A stretch of DNA of 64,000 nt from Ichthyophis bannanicus (taxonomy: Eukaryota; Chordata; Amphibia; Gymnophiona; Ichthyophiidae), in assembly GCA_033557465.1 (NCBI GenBank), contig CM066033.1:1248199523-1248263522 (forward strand). The letters are read 5' to 3'. The notes below the pieces were generated by a model. It ran no database searches and had not been told where the DNA came from. It saw only the letters and a list, made by a program, of their open reading frames with translations. Below, piece by piece: positions 11,235-22,553 of this stretch. How positions within the stretch are numbered: position 1 is the first letter of the stretch; the number at the start of each line of letters is the position of its first letter. A program made the position numbers and the translations under genes.

Positions 11235-11780
11235 TTAATGACAGCAGCCCGGTTCCATCTCAGTTAAGTTGGATCCTATCCCTTTGGAAAAACCCCTCCT
11301 GTCCCAGAATGTTACCCAGTTCCTGAAAAATCCAAAACCCTCTTCTTTGCACCATCGGCTCATCCACGCATTGAGACTCTGGAGTTCTGCCTGCCTTTCG
11401 GGTCCTGTGCGTGGAATTGGAAACATTTCAGAGAATGCTACCCTGGAAGTTCTTGATTTCATCTTCTTACCTAAAAACCTAAATTTGGCCTCCAGAACCT
11501 CCCTTCCATACTTTCCTATGTCATTGGTACCAATATGTACCAGCACAGCAGACTCTTCCCCAGTACTATCTAAGACCTTGTCTAGGTGGCGCGTGAGGTC
11601 CACTACCTTCTCACCAAGCAAGCATGTTAACAGGCAATACTCACATCCACCAGCCAAATAGCTATCTACATACCTAATATTCGAATTGACTCGTTCCCTG
11701 AGAGCAAAGAGCTCCTTGCACCTAGTGCACATGTAAGACCCCTCACCAACTGGGAAAAAAATCATACATATGATACTCAA
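11235..11780 (-). pseudogene. CR1 ORF1 esterase-domain remnant
   Basis: This 181-codon minus-strand frame carries the SGNH-type esterase found in ORF1 proteins of CR1 LINEs: AVLVHIGTNDIG around residues 100-112, then EMFPIPRTGPERQAELQSLN and WCKEEGFGFFRNWVTFWDRR. The domain normally has a GDS serine block upstream and a D-x-H block downstream. Here the GDS block is missing ahead of the CLLTCLLGEKVVDLTRHL segment and the C-terminal D-x-H block is degenerate (GIGSNLTEMEPG), so catalysis is unlikely. A CMCTRCKE-type cysteine segment (YMCTRCKELFALRERV) lies upstream. Its coding neighbour on this strand is the EN fragment at 10730. Confidence 0.85.
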
Positions 11781-11799
11781 AGTAAAAGACTGGAAAGCC

Positions 11800-12690
11800 C
11801 CTATCTCGCTGCTGGACTGCTGTCTGCATCTTAGTTTTAAGGATGTTGTTATGTATTTAAGTTTTTTACTTATGTAGATTTGCTGGGAATACTTATGATA
11901 ATAATATTATATCTAGTTTGTTTAATGGACTTTGTTTACCTCTAGTTTAATTAATCTCAGGTCCTTAATATATGGTTGATAAGGATAAACAGCTGTCCCT
12001 GAGAGGGAATATGGGCACCTACTTCCCTTTAAGAGGTTATCCCAGGGGTGGGAGTGGGGAGGGAGGGAGTGAATGAAGACCTATTACATGTTGGCTTGCT
12101 CCTAAGGTAAAGGCTTACCATTTTCCTGGGTGACTCACATAGCCCTTGATTTTTGATAGAAGGGGACTTTTAAATTGCCCCTTTGATCTGTCACTTGCCT
12201 TTAACACCTATTCAAGACAATCTCACAGATCTTTTGCCTCCTAACTGGAAGGCCTCTTTGTAAGGGTCTCTAGAAACAAGTTTATTTCTTCATATTTAAG
12301 ACTATTCTACCTGTATGCTAATCAATGTTCTGATTTGATTTAGATGAAAAGCTCTCTAGAAACAGCTTTATTTCAGTAACTATTTACTCTATTTAACTTG
12401 CTATGTTAAGCTATACTCTGATTTGATTGAAATGAAAAGCTCTTTAGAAACAAATTTCAGAGTCTATTTACTCTTAATTTACTTTCTATGCTAAGCTATA
12501 CTCTGCTTGACCTAAATACAAAGCTCGCTGGTTGTACTAAGACCTGACTGACTCAGCAAAAACACTCAATTCTAAAATATACAGATCTATCATTTTTAAC
12601 CCAAAGAATACACTTTTCCCCCCGAGATTTAGAGTCTATTTCAGAAGATTAATGCTCACAGGTGTAGATCTATTTCCTTGTAGCAGTCCC
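11800..12690 (-). repeat. Upstream region of the minus-strand CR1 with three near-repeats
   Basis: Upstream (on the minus strand) of the ORF1 remnant. 12150-12690 matches 3189-3765 in reverse complement. Between 12290 and 12540 a unit of about 85-130 bases, with gatttga-t-aatgaaaagctct followed by tagaaaca and ctatttactctt-a, recurs about three times. Tandem 5' repeats are known in CR1-group elements; whether these are promoter units is inference. Confidence 0.5.
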
Positions 12691-13888
12691 TTTTGGTAGT
12701 CCCTCAAGTTAATCATTCATTTCATCCCTTTATAGGTGTTTACCTGGAACAGGACTGCAGCTCCACTATGTAAAGATAATATAGTAATATAAATGAATAA
12801 TAAAAAGAAAGTGTAATAAGAAGGCATACTAAAATCACCACATATAAACTGGGAACTTTATCTGTAGTACAAAAGGGACTCTCAGGAGCTATGGGGATGC
12901 ATACAAACAGAAATGAGTTGGAGAGTAAAAGGGACGATTAGCATCACTCACTGGCCTACCACTGAAAACCAGGTATAGACCAGGAGCAATCTCTTGAAAG
13001 CAGGTACTATCCTGTTTTTTTTTTTTAGTTCAAACTTTTTTGTTGATCTTAGAGGGTACCAGGACTTAATTTGTAGACAAAAAGGAAGCAGAACTGTGGA
13101 GTGTGGTAGGGGACAGGTAAAACTGGAGTAAGAGCAATAAGAGCAGATGGATTAGGGAATAGAGTGACCGTTCTCTGCTGTGCCCCAGGTTCACCTCCCC
13201 CTCCCCCCTTTTCTCTGCAGGCTGCCTAGAATGGTGAGCCTGGTGCAGACAACCACTGCTGCTCTGGAAGCTTTAAAGACGTGCTGGAGCTGCGTTCCAG
13301 GCCATTCTCCCAGAAATTAAGCCCTGGTGGAGGGGGGGGGGGTTACTATCATAGTTTTAATTCAAACGTTTTCATGGATTCCGTACTACTCTATTTTTTA
13401 TCCTTTTTCTTTCCTTTTCTCTGAAATGACACCAAATTATTCTATTAGAAATTGGCACCTGACCTTAAAGTTCAAGTCCCGCTGATGACAATGTAGATTT
13501 CAAAGAGTTTTTTGTATTTGATTGCATATTATGGTTTTATTTTGTTCTCTTTCCCCAGGTTAGGTGTTTGAAGTGAAGTATAATTTGTTTGATTTGAAGA
13601 ACTGCACGCATGGACAGATTCCCTTTGCAGCACACTTTTGATAATGTCCCCAGAATAAGGACATGGTTTATTTCAAGCAGGGAAATGTTTCTGGACAAAC
13701 ACCAATTAGTATGTTGAAATATACTACAGAGAGCAGCATTCTTTTTGCATCTGAGATAACAGAAAACGTTTAACAATGCTTAGCAATGTATCCAGTAATT
13801 TCATCACATACTTTGAGTTGTGTCAGGCAAGTAGAGAAGCAGAAATACCATTGACTTTCAGGAAAATGTGAAATATACTTCATAAGTT
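12691..13888. other. No recognised gene
   Basis: Mixed-composition DNA with a T run at 13017-13027, a CT-rich segment at 13195-13210 and a G run near 13330. An AT-rich minus-strand frame at 13537-13776 shows no family features. I see no splice-flanked exon and no repeat I can name. Confidence 0.5.
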
Positions 13889-14039
13889 CTTGGGGCCTGA
13901 TAATGAAGGGAATTAGCATGGTTAATCCCCTTGGCTGGGATATTCCGCGGCACTAACATGGTTAGTGTCGTTGAATATCTACACATATAGCATGGTCTAT
14001 TGCTGTCTCATTATGCGCTCTAGGTGGATGGTAATATGA
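13889..14039. repeat. Possible MITE of the gggcctgata family
   Basis: It starts with GGGGCCTGATAATGAAGGG and contains GATATTCCGCGGCACTAACATGG, resembling the start of the element at 16389 (GGGCCTGATATTCTGCGGC). Ends and TSD could not be fixed. Confidence 0.35.
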
Positions 14040-15080
14040 CCCCACAAGAATGTTCTTTCTCATCACACATGGAATGTCTATCCATAAGGATTCCACATGG
14101 CATTTTGTTTCAAGCAGAAATTTTATTCTATTTGGCTTCTATGCCATTCTTAATATGTAGCACCGCCTCTCCACCAGTCTGATCCACTCTGTCATTTTAA
14201 TATAATCTGTAACCAGTTATAATAGCATCCCATTCATTGTCCTCCTTCCATCAGATCTCGGAGTTGCCCGTAGAGGGTCATTTTATAAAGAGGAACCTAG
14301 TTTTAAATGGTTTTTAGTACCTACTTAGGCACTACGTTATAAAGAAATGTAGGCACCTACTTTTCTTTAGAAATTACTAGCATAAGTGGCAGAAAATGTG
14401 CCTTGAATGTAGATTACCATATCTGCCTAGATTAGGGTATTTTATAATGCATGGGTATACTTGTTTGTTCCACCCACTCTCCATCCAAATCCAAGCTTAC
14501 ATGCAAAGGATTTGCTATCATGGACAGAATCTTACAAGAGACCGTTTACATGCGCATGTTGCCATACACAAGAAAATGACTAAAAAACAGCTAAAGTAAA
14601 TATACAATTCACCATGTAAAGTAGGTGGCCCCTTACAAAATTACCCATATTATGCCTAGGTCTTCATTTACTGCTGTACATTCTAATTCTGCCATCTTAA
14701 TTTTTAGAATTCTTGTATTTGCATACAGACAATTTAAAGAATGTTTTTTATTTGTGTAGCAGTTGATGGAATAATTTCATCTGTCTGTTCCTTACGAAGA
14801 TATTCTTGGGCTACTTCAGCTTTAATTACAACCTATCAGGATATTCTAACTTCCATGTATGACCAATGTTTCAGGAAGATCCCTTACTCTGAAGTACTCT
14901 ATGTGCTCTTGAACGACTGTAGGTTTCCCCTCAGAGTATTAAAAGTCACTCAGTCTCTTTTTTAAAGTTTAGCACCAGTAGCCTGGTTCTGCCCTGGTCC
15001 ATTCTTTTGGAATAGGCGCCCTATCTTCAGAATGTTGCCCATTTCCTAAGAAATCTAAATACCTCCTTGGGGGTGACTTA
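14040..15080 (-). mobile_element. CR1-like LINE fragment (EN to ORF1 region), interrupted
   Basis: By eye this aligns with 10760-11340 on the same strand. Parallel blocks are ttccacatggcattttgtttc versus ttctacaatgtattttgtttc, a cattgtcctccttccatcag block versus gattgtcttccttctatcat, and atgttgcccatttcctaagaaatc versus the equivalent at 11310. It is shorter than the other copy and broken by an insertion at about 14270-14645. Frames are not intact. Confidence 0.7.
14270..14645. mobile_element. MITE-like insertion with imperfect terminal inverted repeats
   Basis: The left end GGGTCATTTTATAAAGAGG is roughly the inverse of the right end cccttacaaaattaccc. Flanking sequence is CR1 on both sides, showing an insertion. 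A relative is at 21862-22275 (gagtaattttataaggagcc). The superfamily is not determined; a clean TSD was not found. Confidence 0.55.
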
Positions 15081-16129
15081 AGGTATCATGGTGTGTCCCT
15101 AGAGCTTTCTTTATGGCGGACTGGCTCCCCCTCCCTGCCCACAGCAGAGGTTAGCACACAGGGGTGAATGTTCTATGTCTTAAGTGGGTGGTTGCCCCAG
15201 TCATGCCCCCCCATCTCTGTGGCCACTGTATTGAACATGCAGCTCAGTAGATTCTAGAACACCCCCTCCCCCATTTCCCACATGGGCATAGTATGCCTCA
15301 ATAGCTAGGATGTTTCTGTGTCTCCATGATAAAGTATTTCTATTGTATTTCCTTTGTGATTGTACTTTAGAGTTATTTTTCCTTCTTGCTCATCCATTTA
15401 ATCATCTTTTTCACAAGTGTTAGATCTTGATTCTTATGGGGTTTTTTGTTGAGTATCAGCCTGGTTAAAGCTGAAAGGACTGGAAGGCTGTCTATGCTTA
15501 ATAACTATTCTTTCTCACTGGTATTATCTGCAAATTTCTCTAGCAAATAGTTTCTCCGCTTTGATGAATGTTTTTCTTTTTAGCTTGGATTTGCCATTTC
15601 GTTTTCATCATGAATAATTATTGTTGCCCTTTTGAATTGTTCTTGCTGAGCACTGATAGTGGTCACATTTACACTGCGGTATCGTCACTGCAATCTGCAA
15701 ACGAGGGCATGTTTTCAGAGCTCACATATGTATGAGTCAAGCTATAAATCATTACTCTTAATCTTTCCCTCTTCCGTGCTGCATTATTCTTTATTTTGAA
15801 ACATCAGCATGCTTTCAGGATTGCCTACCCTGGCAGAACGATCAGAATAAAATACAGTACAAAAGTCTACTGTAGCTCACATTAGGAGTCCAACACTACC
15901 CATGGCAGTAATAAAAACTATAGTTTATTTTTGTGAGTTTTTTAATGTGAAGGATCTACACTGGCTCTGTCCTTTCCACAACTCTGGGCAACCAGACTGA
16001 CTTAAGAACCACTGACACTATTTTCACTTTTTGCCACAGATGGGTTACCGACAAGGACAATCCTTTACAAAGCAACTATATGTACAATGACTGCACAACA
16101 CTGCAGTTCTGTTTGAGTCGTTTACTAAC
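15081..16129. other. No recognised gene
   Basis: Unique-looking AT-rich DNA with one GC-rich patch (15110-15300). No repeat family, RNA gene or reading frame above background is recognised. Confidence 0.5.
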
Positions 16130-16384
16130 TTACCAAAGTTTCCACTCCCATATGCGGCTGGTAGGAATGTTCTCTCTACAGCAGCCCCTCTAATTCTTGC
16201 TGAGAGAAGTGCTGTTGAAGGCCCAGAACTCATTCCCTTTATCTCCTCCTGTTTCCTGTTCTTTTTCGTTTGTCTTTCTCTTCCAGGGAACGATTTGGAA
16301 TCCAGACCTACCATCTTGACAGGACTCCACTTTCCAGGCCCTTTGCTTCTTGAAAGAGAACTCTCCTTCTGGGAGTTAAGAGCA
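16130..16384 (-). other. Weak candidate exon, unknown product
   Basis: On the minus strand an open stretch of about 85 codons runs from a possible acceptor (pyrimidine-leaning sequence ending in CCCAG at 16385-16389) to a good-looking donor, GGTAAGT, near 16126-16132. The encoded sequence is hydrophilic and basic (GRERQTKKNRKQEEIKG) and ends near TFLPAAYGSGNFG. I do not recognise a family. It could be part of a host gene, an old processed fragment or chance. No flanking exon was found. Confidence 0.2.
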
Positions 16385-16790
16385 TAGGGCCTGATATTCT
16401 GCGGCATTTACATGGTTTGCAGAATATCCATGGCTGCCGATGCTACATGCCCCGATGCTAACCAGTTAGCATTGGGGCATGTCTGCGGCGGAGCGGAGGT
16501 AGCACCGCTCACTAACCGGGCAATGGTGATATAGAACAGCTACCTCGTTAGCAATATGCAGTGAAAGCCAGGTGCATGAAATCCTGGCCTAACTTTCGCC
16601 ATGGATTGCTAACTAGATAGGGGCTCAATATCGCCACTGCCCGGTTAGCGATTGGCAAATGCGGCAATGCGGATATTCAATGCCAGAGCTAATTATGACC
16701 CTAGCATTGAATATCTGGGTTTAATGTTCAGAGTCGGTGGCTAGTTGCTTTAGCAGTGCAAGCTGCCAGCACTGAGTATTGGATCCATAA
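16385..16790. mobile_element. MITE-like non-coding element
   Basis: It starts with GGGCCTGATATTCTGCGGCA and contains internal inverted blocks: catgccccgatgctaacc against agcattggggcatg, and repeated cactaaccgggcaatgg against cactgcccggttagcg. The right end is lost against CR1 sequence at about 16791. No coding capacity. Confidence 0.55.
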
Positions 16791-18040
16791 GATCTGCTAT
16801 ACTGAATCAGACCTAGATCCATCAAGTGCAGCATCCTATTTCCAGTGATGGCCAATCTAAGTCACAAGTACCTGGCAGGATCCCAAAAGGTAGACTGGGA
16901 TAAGCAGTCCACTTTAATAAAGGCTTATGGAAATTTTCTCCAGGAACTTATCCAAACCTTTTATAAACCCAGCTACACTAATAGCTTTTACTATATCCTA
17001 GTTAGTAGCTGCATTGTTATGTCCCACTGGTCTCTTTACTTTATAGCCCTCTATCATATCTCCCCTCAGCCATCTCTTCTCCAAGATGAAGGGCCCTAAC
17101 CTTTTAAGCTTTTTCTCATAAGGGTATCCATCCAACCCATTTATCACCATTGTTCACCCTTCTCTGTACCTTTTCTAATTCTGCTATTATTTTTTTTAGA
17201 TGCGATGACCAGAACTACATACCATACTCAAGATGATTGCACTATGAAGTGATACAGAGGAATTATTGTAGCCTTAGTTTTAGTTTCCATTCCATTCATT
17301 ATAATTCGTAGCATTCCAGTGTATTAGTTTTCTTGGCTGCTACTGCATACTGAGCTGGGGATTTCAATCCAAGATGATGTCGAGATACTTTTTCCTGGGT
17401 GATTCATAATGTGGACCTTTGCATCCTGTAGCTATACTTTGGGTTGTTCTTCCTTAAATGCATAACATTGCATTGGTCCATATTAAATTAATCTGCCATT
17501 TTGGATGCCCAGATTTCCGTTTCCCAAGATTATTTTGCAATTTTATACAATCCTCTTGTGATTTTACAACTTTGACTAATGCTGCATCGTGAGCAAATTT
17601 GATGATCTCACTCATTGTCCCTGTTTCCAGATCATTTATAAATATATTAAAAAAGCAGCAGGCCTAGCACATATCACATATACCATACCCCATTATTCAC
17701 TTTTCTCCATTGAGAAAATTGACCATTCAGCGCTACTCTGTTTTCTCTCTTTAAACCAGCTCCCAGTCCACATAGGACACTGTCTCCTATCCCATTATTT
17801 TTAATTACCTCATGAGTCTCTCATGAGAGCCTTGTGAAAGGCCTTCTGAAATTCCAGATACATTATTTCAGTCAGCTCACCTTTATCTACAGCACATGCT
17901 TCCTTACATCTTCCAAAACTTGTAGCAGATTGGTGAGGCAAGTCTTTCCTTGGTTAAATCTGTGTTGGATTTGTCACATTAACCCATGACTATCCATATG
18001 TTTAGTAATTTTGTTTTGCCTGTGCAATCTCCAGCGCCTG
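16791..18040 (-). mobile_element. CR1-like LINE 3' half, minus strand
   Basis: Reverse-complement reading gives the CR1 3' end (ggtctgattcagtatagc, with tgccaggtacttgtgact upstream). Next comes the C-terminal motif of ORF2 encoded near 16915-16980 (trace of AGFKKGLDKFLE-type sequence in the plus-strand CR1 at 33030). Upstream it continues through degenerate ORF2 3' sequence around 17040-17990. It is much more diverged than the copy at 29630-33262 and full of stops. Confidence 0.7.
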
Positions 18041-19689
18041 GGTTAAATGGAATATAAATTCCATCACATCTGATTTCATGTAATGAGGAAAAATCTATTC
18101 AATAGAACAATGCAGTATGGTAAAACCAGGGTTGGATTAGCCTGTTATAACATGGAGTCAGGTAGCAATCCTACACACACATGAAACCCACCCTAAAGGT
18201 GGGTGTTTCAGAATGTGCTGAATAATGTAGAATCAAAGGGTAAATGGTCACCATGCTGCTGAAGAGGTCAGATGAAGGGCAACATACAACAGCAGCCTGC
18301 AGTAATAGTCATTGTGCTAGCAGTGCTGGAAAGTAAACATTTAGGGGTGATATGCAAATCACTGCCTGTGCTGAAGGAGCAAGGGTAATATTTGCTCACA
18401 TTTATATCTAATATTAAGATTTAACTTTAAATCTATAGAGAATAGTGTAGGGTAATAAAGTGCATACACACTAGACAGAGGGTGGAGAAGCAAGTTTGGG
18501 GGGGAGGGGATGTCAGTGGAAATTGCTCACCCTAAGAGAAATGTCATCACTTAGCACTGGCACCTGTAGCCCTGTACAAAAAAGAGCTTGGAAAACAGTT
18601 ACCTAGGATTTAGAAGTAGTAGGCCTCTTTATCTAAAAGAGCTTAATACTTATCTCAGTGTGTAGAAAAAGGAACAGCCCCCTACTACTACAGGCTTGTC
18701 TTCTGAAGATAGTGCTGGAAGATCTTCTGGGAACCACGATAGGCTTAGAGTAAAAATGCCAATAGAGAGCCTCCTACAGACCCAGTTGGGGGTAGAGATT
18801 GCAGCAGAGAGGCTCTGGAGAGCCCTATCCAGGTTTGGGAGTCTAGCAGCAGATAGGATCCAAAAGGGCCTAATGGTAGATTGACTCATTGGGGAGTTGC
18901 AGTGGAAAATCAGCTCCAGAGGGAGCTACAGTGGCAGAGAGTCCATTCAGGATTTAGAGCCACAAGACTCAGGGAGGTCCAGCGATTGATCAGCTCACAG
19001 GATAGCTGCAATAGTTGTTCCAAAATGGGCAGAAGTGCAAAACCCTCTCTGGATTGGAGGAGAATTTTGAGGAGGCAGAGCCAAGGCTACAGCCTCAGTG
19101 ATTGGACAGAACTACAAAGCCTCTCCTTTCAGAAGCAGCCCCCGGTCCAGAGCTACAGCAGTGGGTGAGACTTGGGGCTGGTGGGCAAAGGGAGGCGAGT
19201 TAGGAGATAGGTTATTAAGGTAAAATCCTTAATTTTTAAAGATTTACTTAAGTCATTGTATGCAAGGTTATAGTTGTTTTTTGAACTGCCTTATTTTATA
19301 TGTCCTGTATTGCTATTTCACTTTATCTGCTTGAGCCACAAACCATAATACGGGTTGTACATACTGCATTATTTTATCACAATACTTGATGTATATATTT
19401 TGTAAATAAATTGTAAATACTATTTAAGCAAGCCTTGTTCACAGTGGTGGTTTTTTTTTAGAAGTTGAGAGGAGGGAAATCCTCCACGCTAACACCTTTC
19501 TTCCCCAGCTGGAAGCACCAGGTGCCAAAATGACAAGGACCAATGGAGCTCGCCCTCGAAGGCACTCCAGCCAGGCTGGTCCCAGACCCAGAAGCATTCC
19601 CAAGGGGGCGCTACACACATATCCCAGCTAGAAATTCAGTAGAGACAATATGAATATTATAGAGCTGAGAGAAGCAACACTGGTCCATT
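18041..19689. other. Unclassified region, possible degraded retroelement
   Basis: The segment 18650-19170 has two overlapping plus-strand frames of 62 and 95 codons with no recognised domain. 19200-19430 is AT-rich with AATAAATTG near 19405. The end at 19600-19614 (aagggggcgctaca) looks like the 3' boundary of some vertebrate LTRs, but I found no matching 5' boundary. Treat as unknown. Confidence 0.3.
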
Positions 19690-20095
19690 TGGAGGTTCCT
19701 GCTTGGTAAGAGCACCCTCAGTCATTCTGAACCAGATCACACCACCCAATTACACGGCTTTCAATTACCCACAATCACACAAGAGGGATGGAGGAGTGCT
19801 TATACTAGCAAGGAACCATTTCCGATTTAAAATAGCCTCAACAGCCAGCACAGCACAGAGCAATATACTCCCTATTGAGAACAAATACATTTCTATATGC
19901 CTCACCTATAGGGCCTCAAATGCAATGCTAGTGAGCTCGCCACAGCACTTGATTCAGGGTGTGCATTTAATTCCCATCACAAGCCGCTAATAGCCTTGGA
20001 GACTTTAACCTCAATTCAACATCCAACAAGGAGATCAATGCATTCCTAAAAGCAATAGAATCACTGCAGTACTCCCAACTTATTTTACAATTAAG
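19690..20095 (+). pseudogene. L2-like LINE endonuclease fragment
   Basis: The plus-strand frame contains NYPQSHKRDGGVLILARNHF and later, after a break, SLGDFNLNS followed by KEINAFLKAIESLQYSQL, matching the EN-domain layout of L2-like LINEs (a GGV-block, then GDFN). The active-site Asp/Asn block is readable but the frame is broken near 19990. Neither end of the parent LINE is present. Confidence 0.6.
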
Positions 20096-20378
20096 AGGAT
20101 GATTTTTAAAACCACTGACTTGTCTAACTAACAGTTTATATGCCTAAATAGTTTGCCTTAAAAATACCTTTCCCCCATAGATTAAAAGTATGTGCACTGA
20201 ACACATTTTAGCAGAATTTGAAAGAAACTTTCACAGAGATACATTTGGATCAGGGGAGGAAAATAAAGGATAAGCCCCGGAATTAAATTAAGGCTTGATA
20301 ATGGAGGCTACACCACTGGCCAATCAAGATGGATGAGAGCAATGAACAGGCGATGTTACCTCAGATGATGGTCTAGGG
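20096..20378. other. No recognised feature
   Basis: AT-rich DNA between the LINE fragment and the hAT MITE. Nothing identifiable. Confidence 0.5.
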
Positions 20379-20572
20379 CAGAGGTTCCCAACTCCAGTCC
20401 TGGAGGGCCAAACACCATTCAGGTTTTCAGGCTGTGCCTAATGAATATGCATGAGATATATTTGAATACAATGGGGGCAGTGCATGCAAATGCATCTCAT
20501 GCATATTTATTAGGGACAGCCTGAAAACCTGAATGGTGTTTGGCCCTCCAGGACTGGAGTTGGGAACCTCTG
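20379..20572. mobile_element. hAT-type palindromic MITE with 8-bp TSD
   Basis: The element starts CAGAGGTTCCC and ends GGGAACCTCTG, with arms of more than 60 bases that are near-perfect inverted copies (CCAGTCCTGGAGGGCCAAAC and its complement). The flanking 8-mers are gtctaggg (20371-20378) and ctctaggg (20573-20580), 7 of 8 identical. CAG/CTG ends and an 8-bp duplication are diagnostic of hAT. Related copies are inside the two Harbinger-like elements at 38834 and 58722. Confidence 0.9.
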
Positions 20573-21320
20573 CTCTAGGGTTTGTGGCTGTCCCGTCCCC
20601 CCTCCCCTTGTTTCAGTGGGTATTTGGGTAGGTTGGGATTAGATGGTCTTGATATAGCTTTCAGATTTTGGTTTGCAATCCCCTTCAGATCTTGAGGTAG
20701 CTTGTAACATGGAAGTTGGCTATGGGAGTCACAAAGCTCTCTACTGATACCATTGGGGAGCTGTGTGGACTTCCATAGAGGAGATCCATTAAGTTCTTTT
20801 GACCAGAACAACCTGGTGTCACTGCAGCTGTTTTAGATGGACTGATGTATTGCTAGATAATTCATTACCTCATTGCTTCTCAGTTGGCTTCTACTAATTG
20901 AATGCTCAAGCGTGGCAGAAGACATGTGAAGGATCATTTTATAAAATCCCCCAAAATTATAAGTCTGTAAACAAATCTTAATATAAGCAGAAAATATTTT
21001 TAAAATCATCAAAAAACTCAAAAAAAGGGGAGAAAACCCCATTAATTATGCTGGTTGCACAAATTCACTCTTTGGGCTGATGGCTCCTCATCATAATTGA
21101 GAGAAGATGAGGCTGAGGCCTATAGCTCTGAGCAGCAGCATAATACTTCTATTATTTAATGAGGTTCTCTAGTGTTGGGGCTTGCTGATTGGGGTCCACT
21201 GACTTGCTCCCTTATACTGGGGTTTCAGTAACCCATAGCTATGGGGGTCTCTTTTGATCCTCTCAAGTCTGCAGGGCTATGACTGCTTGGGTGCTTATCC
21301 TGTGGGCTATACCACCTACA
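20573..21320. other. No recognised gene
   Basis: Unremarkable sequence. A gatcattttataaaatccccc stretch at 20932 resembles the end of the MITE family at 14270 and 21862 but no second end was found. Confidence 0.45.
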
Positions 21321-21440
21321 TTTATTTAACAGGTCTTTTATACTGCTTTATTATTTCAATCAAAGCAGTTTACATTGTAACTTAAACTTGGTAATGCACA
21401 TTAAATAGGGACATTGATAACTTGTAACTTTCTGAGGCCC
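21321..21440 (-). mobile_element. Partial SINE-1, minus strand
   Basis: TTTATTTAACAGGTCTTTTATACTGCTTTATTATTTCAATCAAAGCAGTTTACATTG-type sequence matches the tail and body of the copy at 10054. The tRNA-like head is missing. Confidence 0.75.
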
Positions 21441-21861
21441 CCTAAGTGCATGTATTAACTACCACATGCACCCTCAAAGCACAGGGACCAGGGGTCAGAT
21501 GGCTCCTGTACTGCCACACCATCATTTACCCATGAAGTACAACACCTAATCTGCATGCTCCTCCCCCCACCGTACTCTTTTGGCTCCAACTCTGCTTCTG
21601 AGGTAAGCACTGATCGCAGCACAGAAGAGTATTAGAACCACAGTAATTAAAAAACACCAGTGGTGATTTGTATCTTGATGTACCCTCAATTTCTAGAAAT
21701 CCTGAAAACTGTCAAGATAAGATTACCACAGATCTAAATAATGTTACAGCACAGAAAAAGAGGAAATTTCTGGCAATGTGATAGCAACTAAGAAATATAA
21801 AAGCTAAGTTTAGTTTCTGCAATCTAGCAAGGGCAACTTCAAAACTTGTTACAGGTATTTA

Positions 21862-22275
21862 GGAGTAATTTTATAAGGAGCCACCTAGATTTACCTATGA
21901 ACAACACATGTAAATCTTGGTATTTTGGTCATAGATGCAGGTAAGTGACCACTTATGTGTGAAAATGACCATGTTAAATATGTGCACACAACTGACCATG
22001 TGAGTGTGCGCAAGGACAGAGTTTGGATGGAACATGGAGAGTGGAAGAAGAAAGTTCCATGCATAAACTATAAGATATTATAATTTACATGCGATCAGGA
22101 GAAGTCTAGGTGAGGGCATTTGCAGCAGCTCTAGGGCATGCGTTTTCTACCACTTACAGTATGCTGTTTTTTATACAGTATATACGAGTACATACTTCAG
22201 TTTATTAAATAAGCACAAAATAAGCATTTAAAAATGCACATAAATCAAGGCGTGACTTATAAACCTACCCTTATA
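21862..22275. mobile_element. MITE-like element related to 14270-14645
   Basis: It starts with GAGTAATTTTATAAGGAGCC and contains repeated ggtaagtgaccacttatgtg-type blocks. The right end (acttataaacctaccctta) is an imperfect inverse. Non-coding. Confidence 0.45.
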
Positions 22276-22399
22276 GTGTGGTGATGAAATATAGTTTGTT
22301 CTTCCCAAGATGGAAATGGTAGTATCTTAAGATCGAAGTCTGAGCAGGTATAAAGCAGCATGCATTTAGCAAGCACTTTCTAAATAGAGTGGAGATTAA

Positions 22400-22550
22400 G
22401 GGGTATGTTTACTAAATGGCAGTAGCGGATTCCATGCGATATCGGAGCCGCGGCCCCATTGAAATGAATATTGGGGCAATATTGAAATCAATGGTGCCGT
22501 GGCTCCGATATAGCACAGAATCCACTGCTGCCATTTAGTAAACATACCCC
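22400..22550. mobile_element. Palindromic Harbinger-type MITE, 151 bp, TSD TAA
   Basis: It starts GGGGTATGTTTACTAAATGG and ends CCATTTAGTAAACATACCCC, with TAA on both sides (22397-22399 and 22551-22553). The arms pair along nearly the whole element through gcagtagcggattc and atcggagccgcgg segments. A 3-bp TAA duplication is typical of PIF/Harbinger. Its termini match those of the 4-kb elements, making it the smallest member of that terminal family here. Confidence 0.9.
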
Positions 22551-22553
22551 TAA

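Noticed and set aside
18696..19168. gag-like or host gene at 18.7-19.2 kb
   Set aside because: Two short frames with no zinc knuckle, no known domain and no splice context; left as unclassified.
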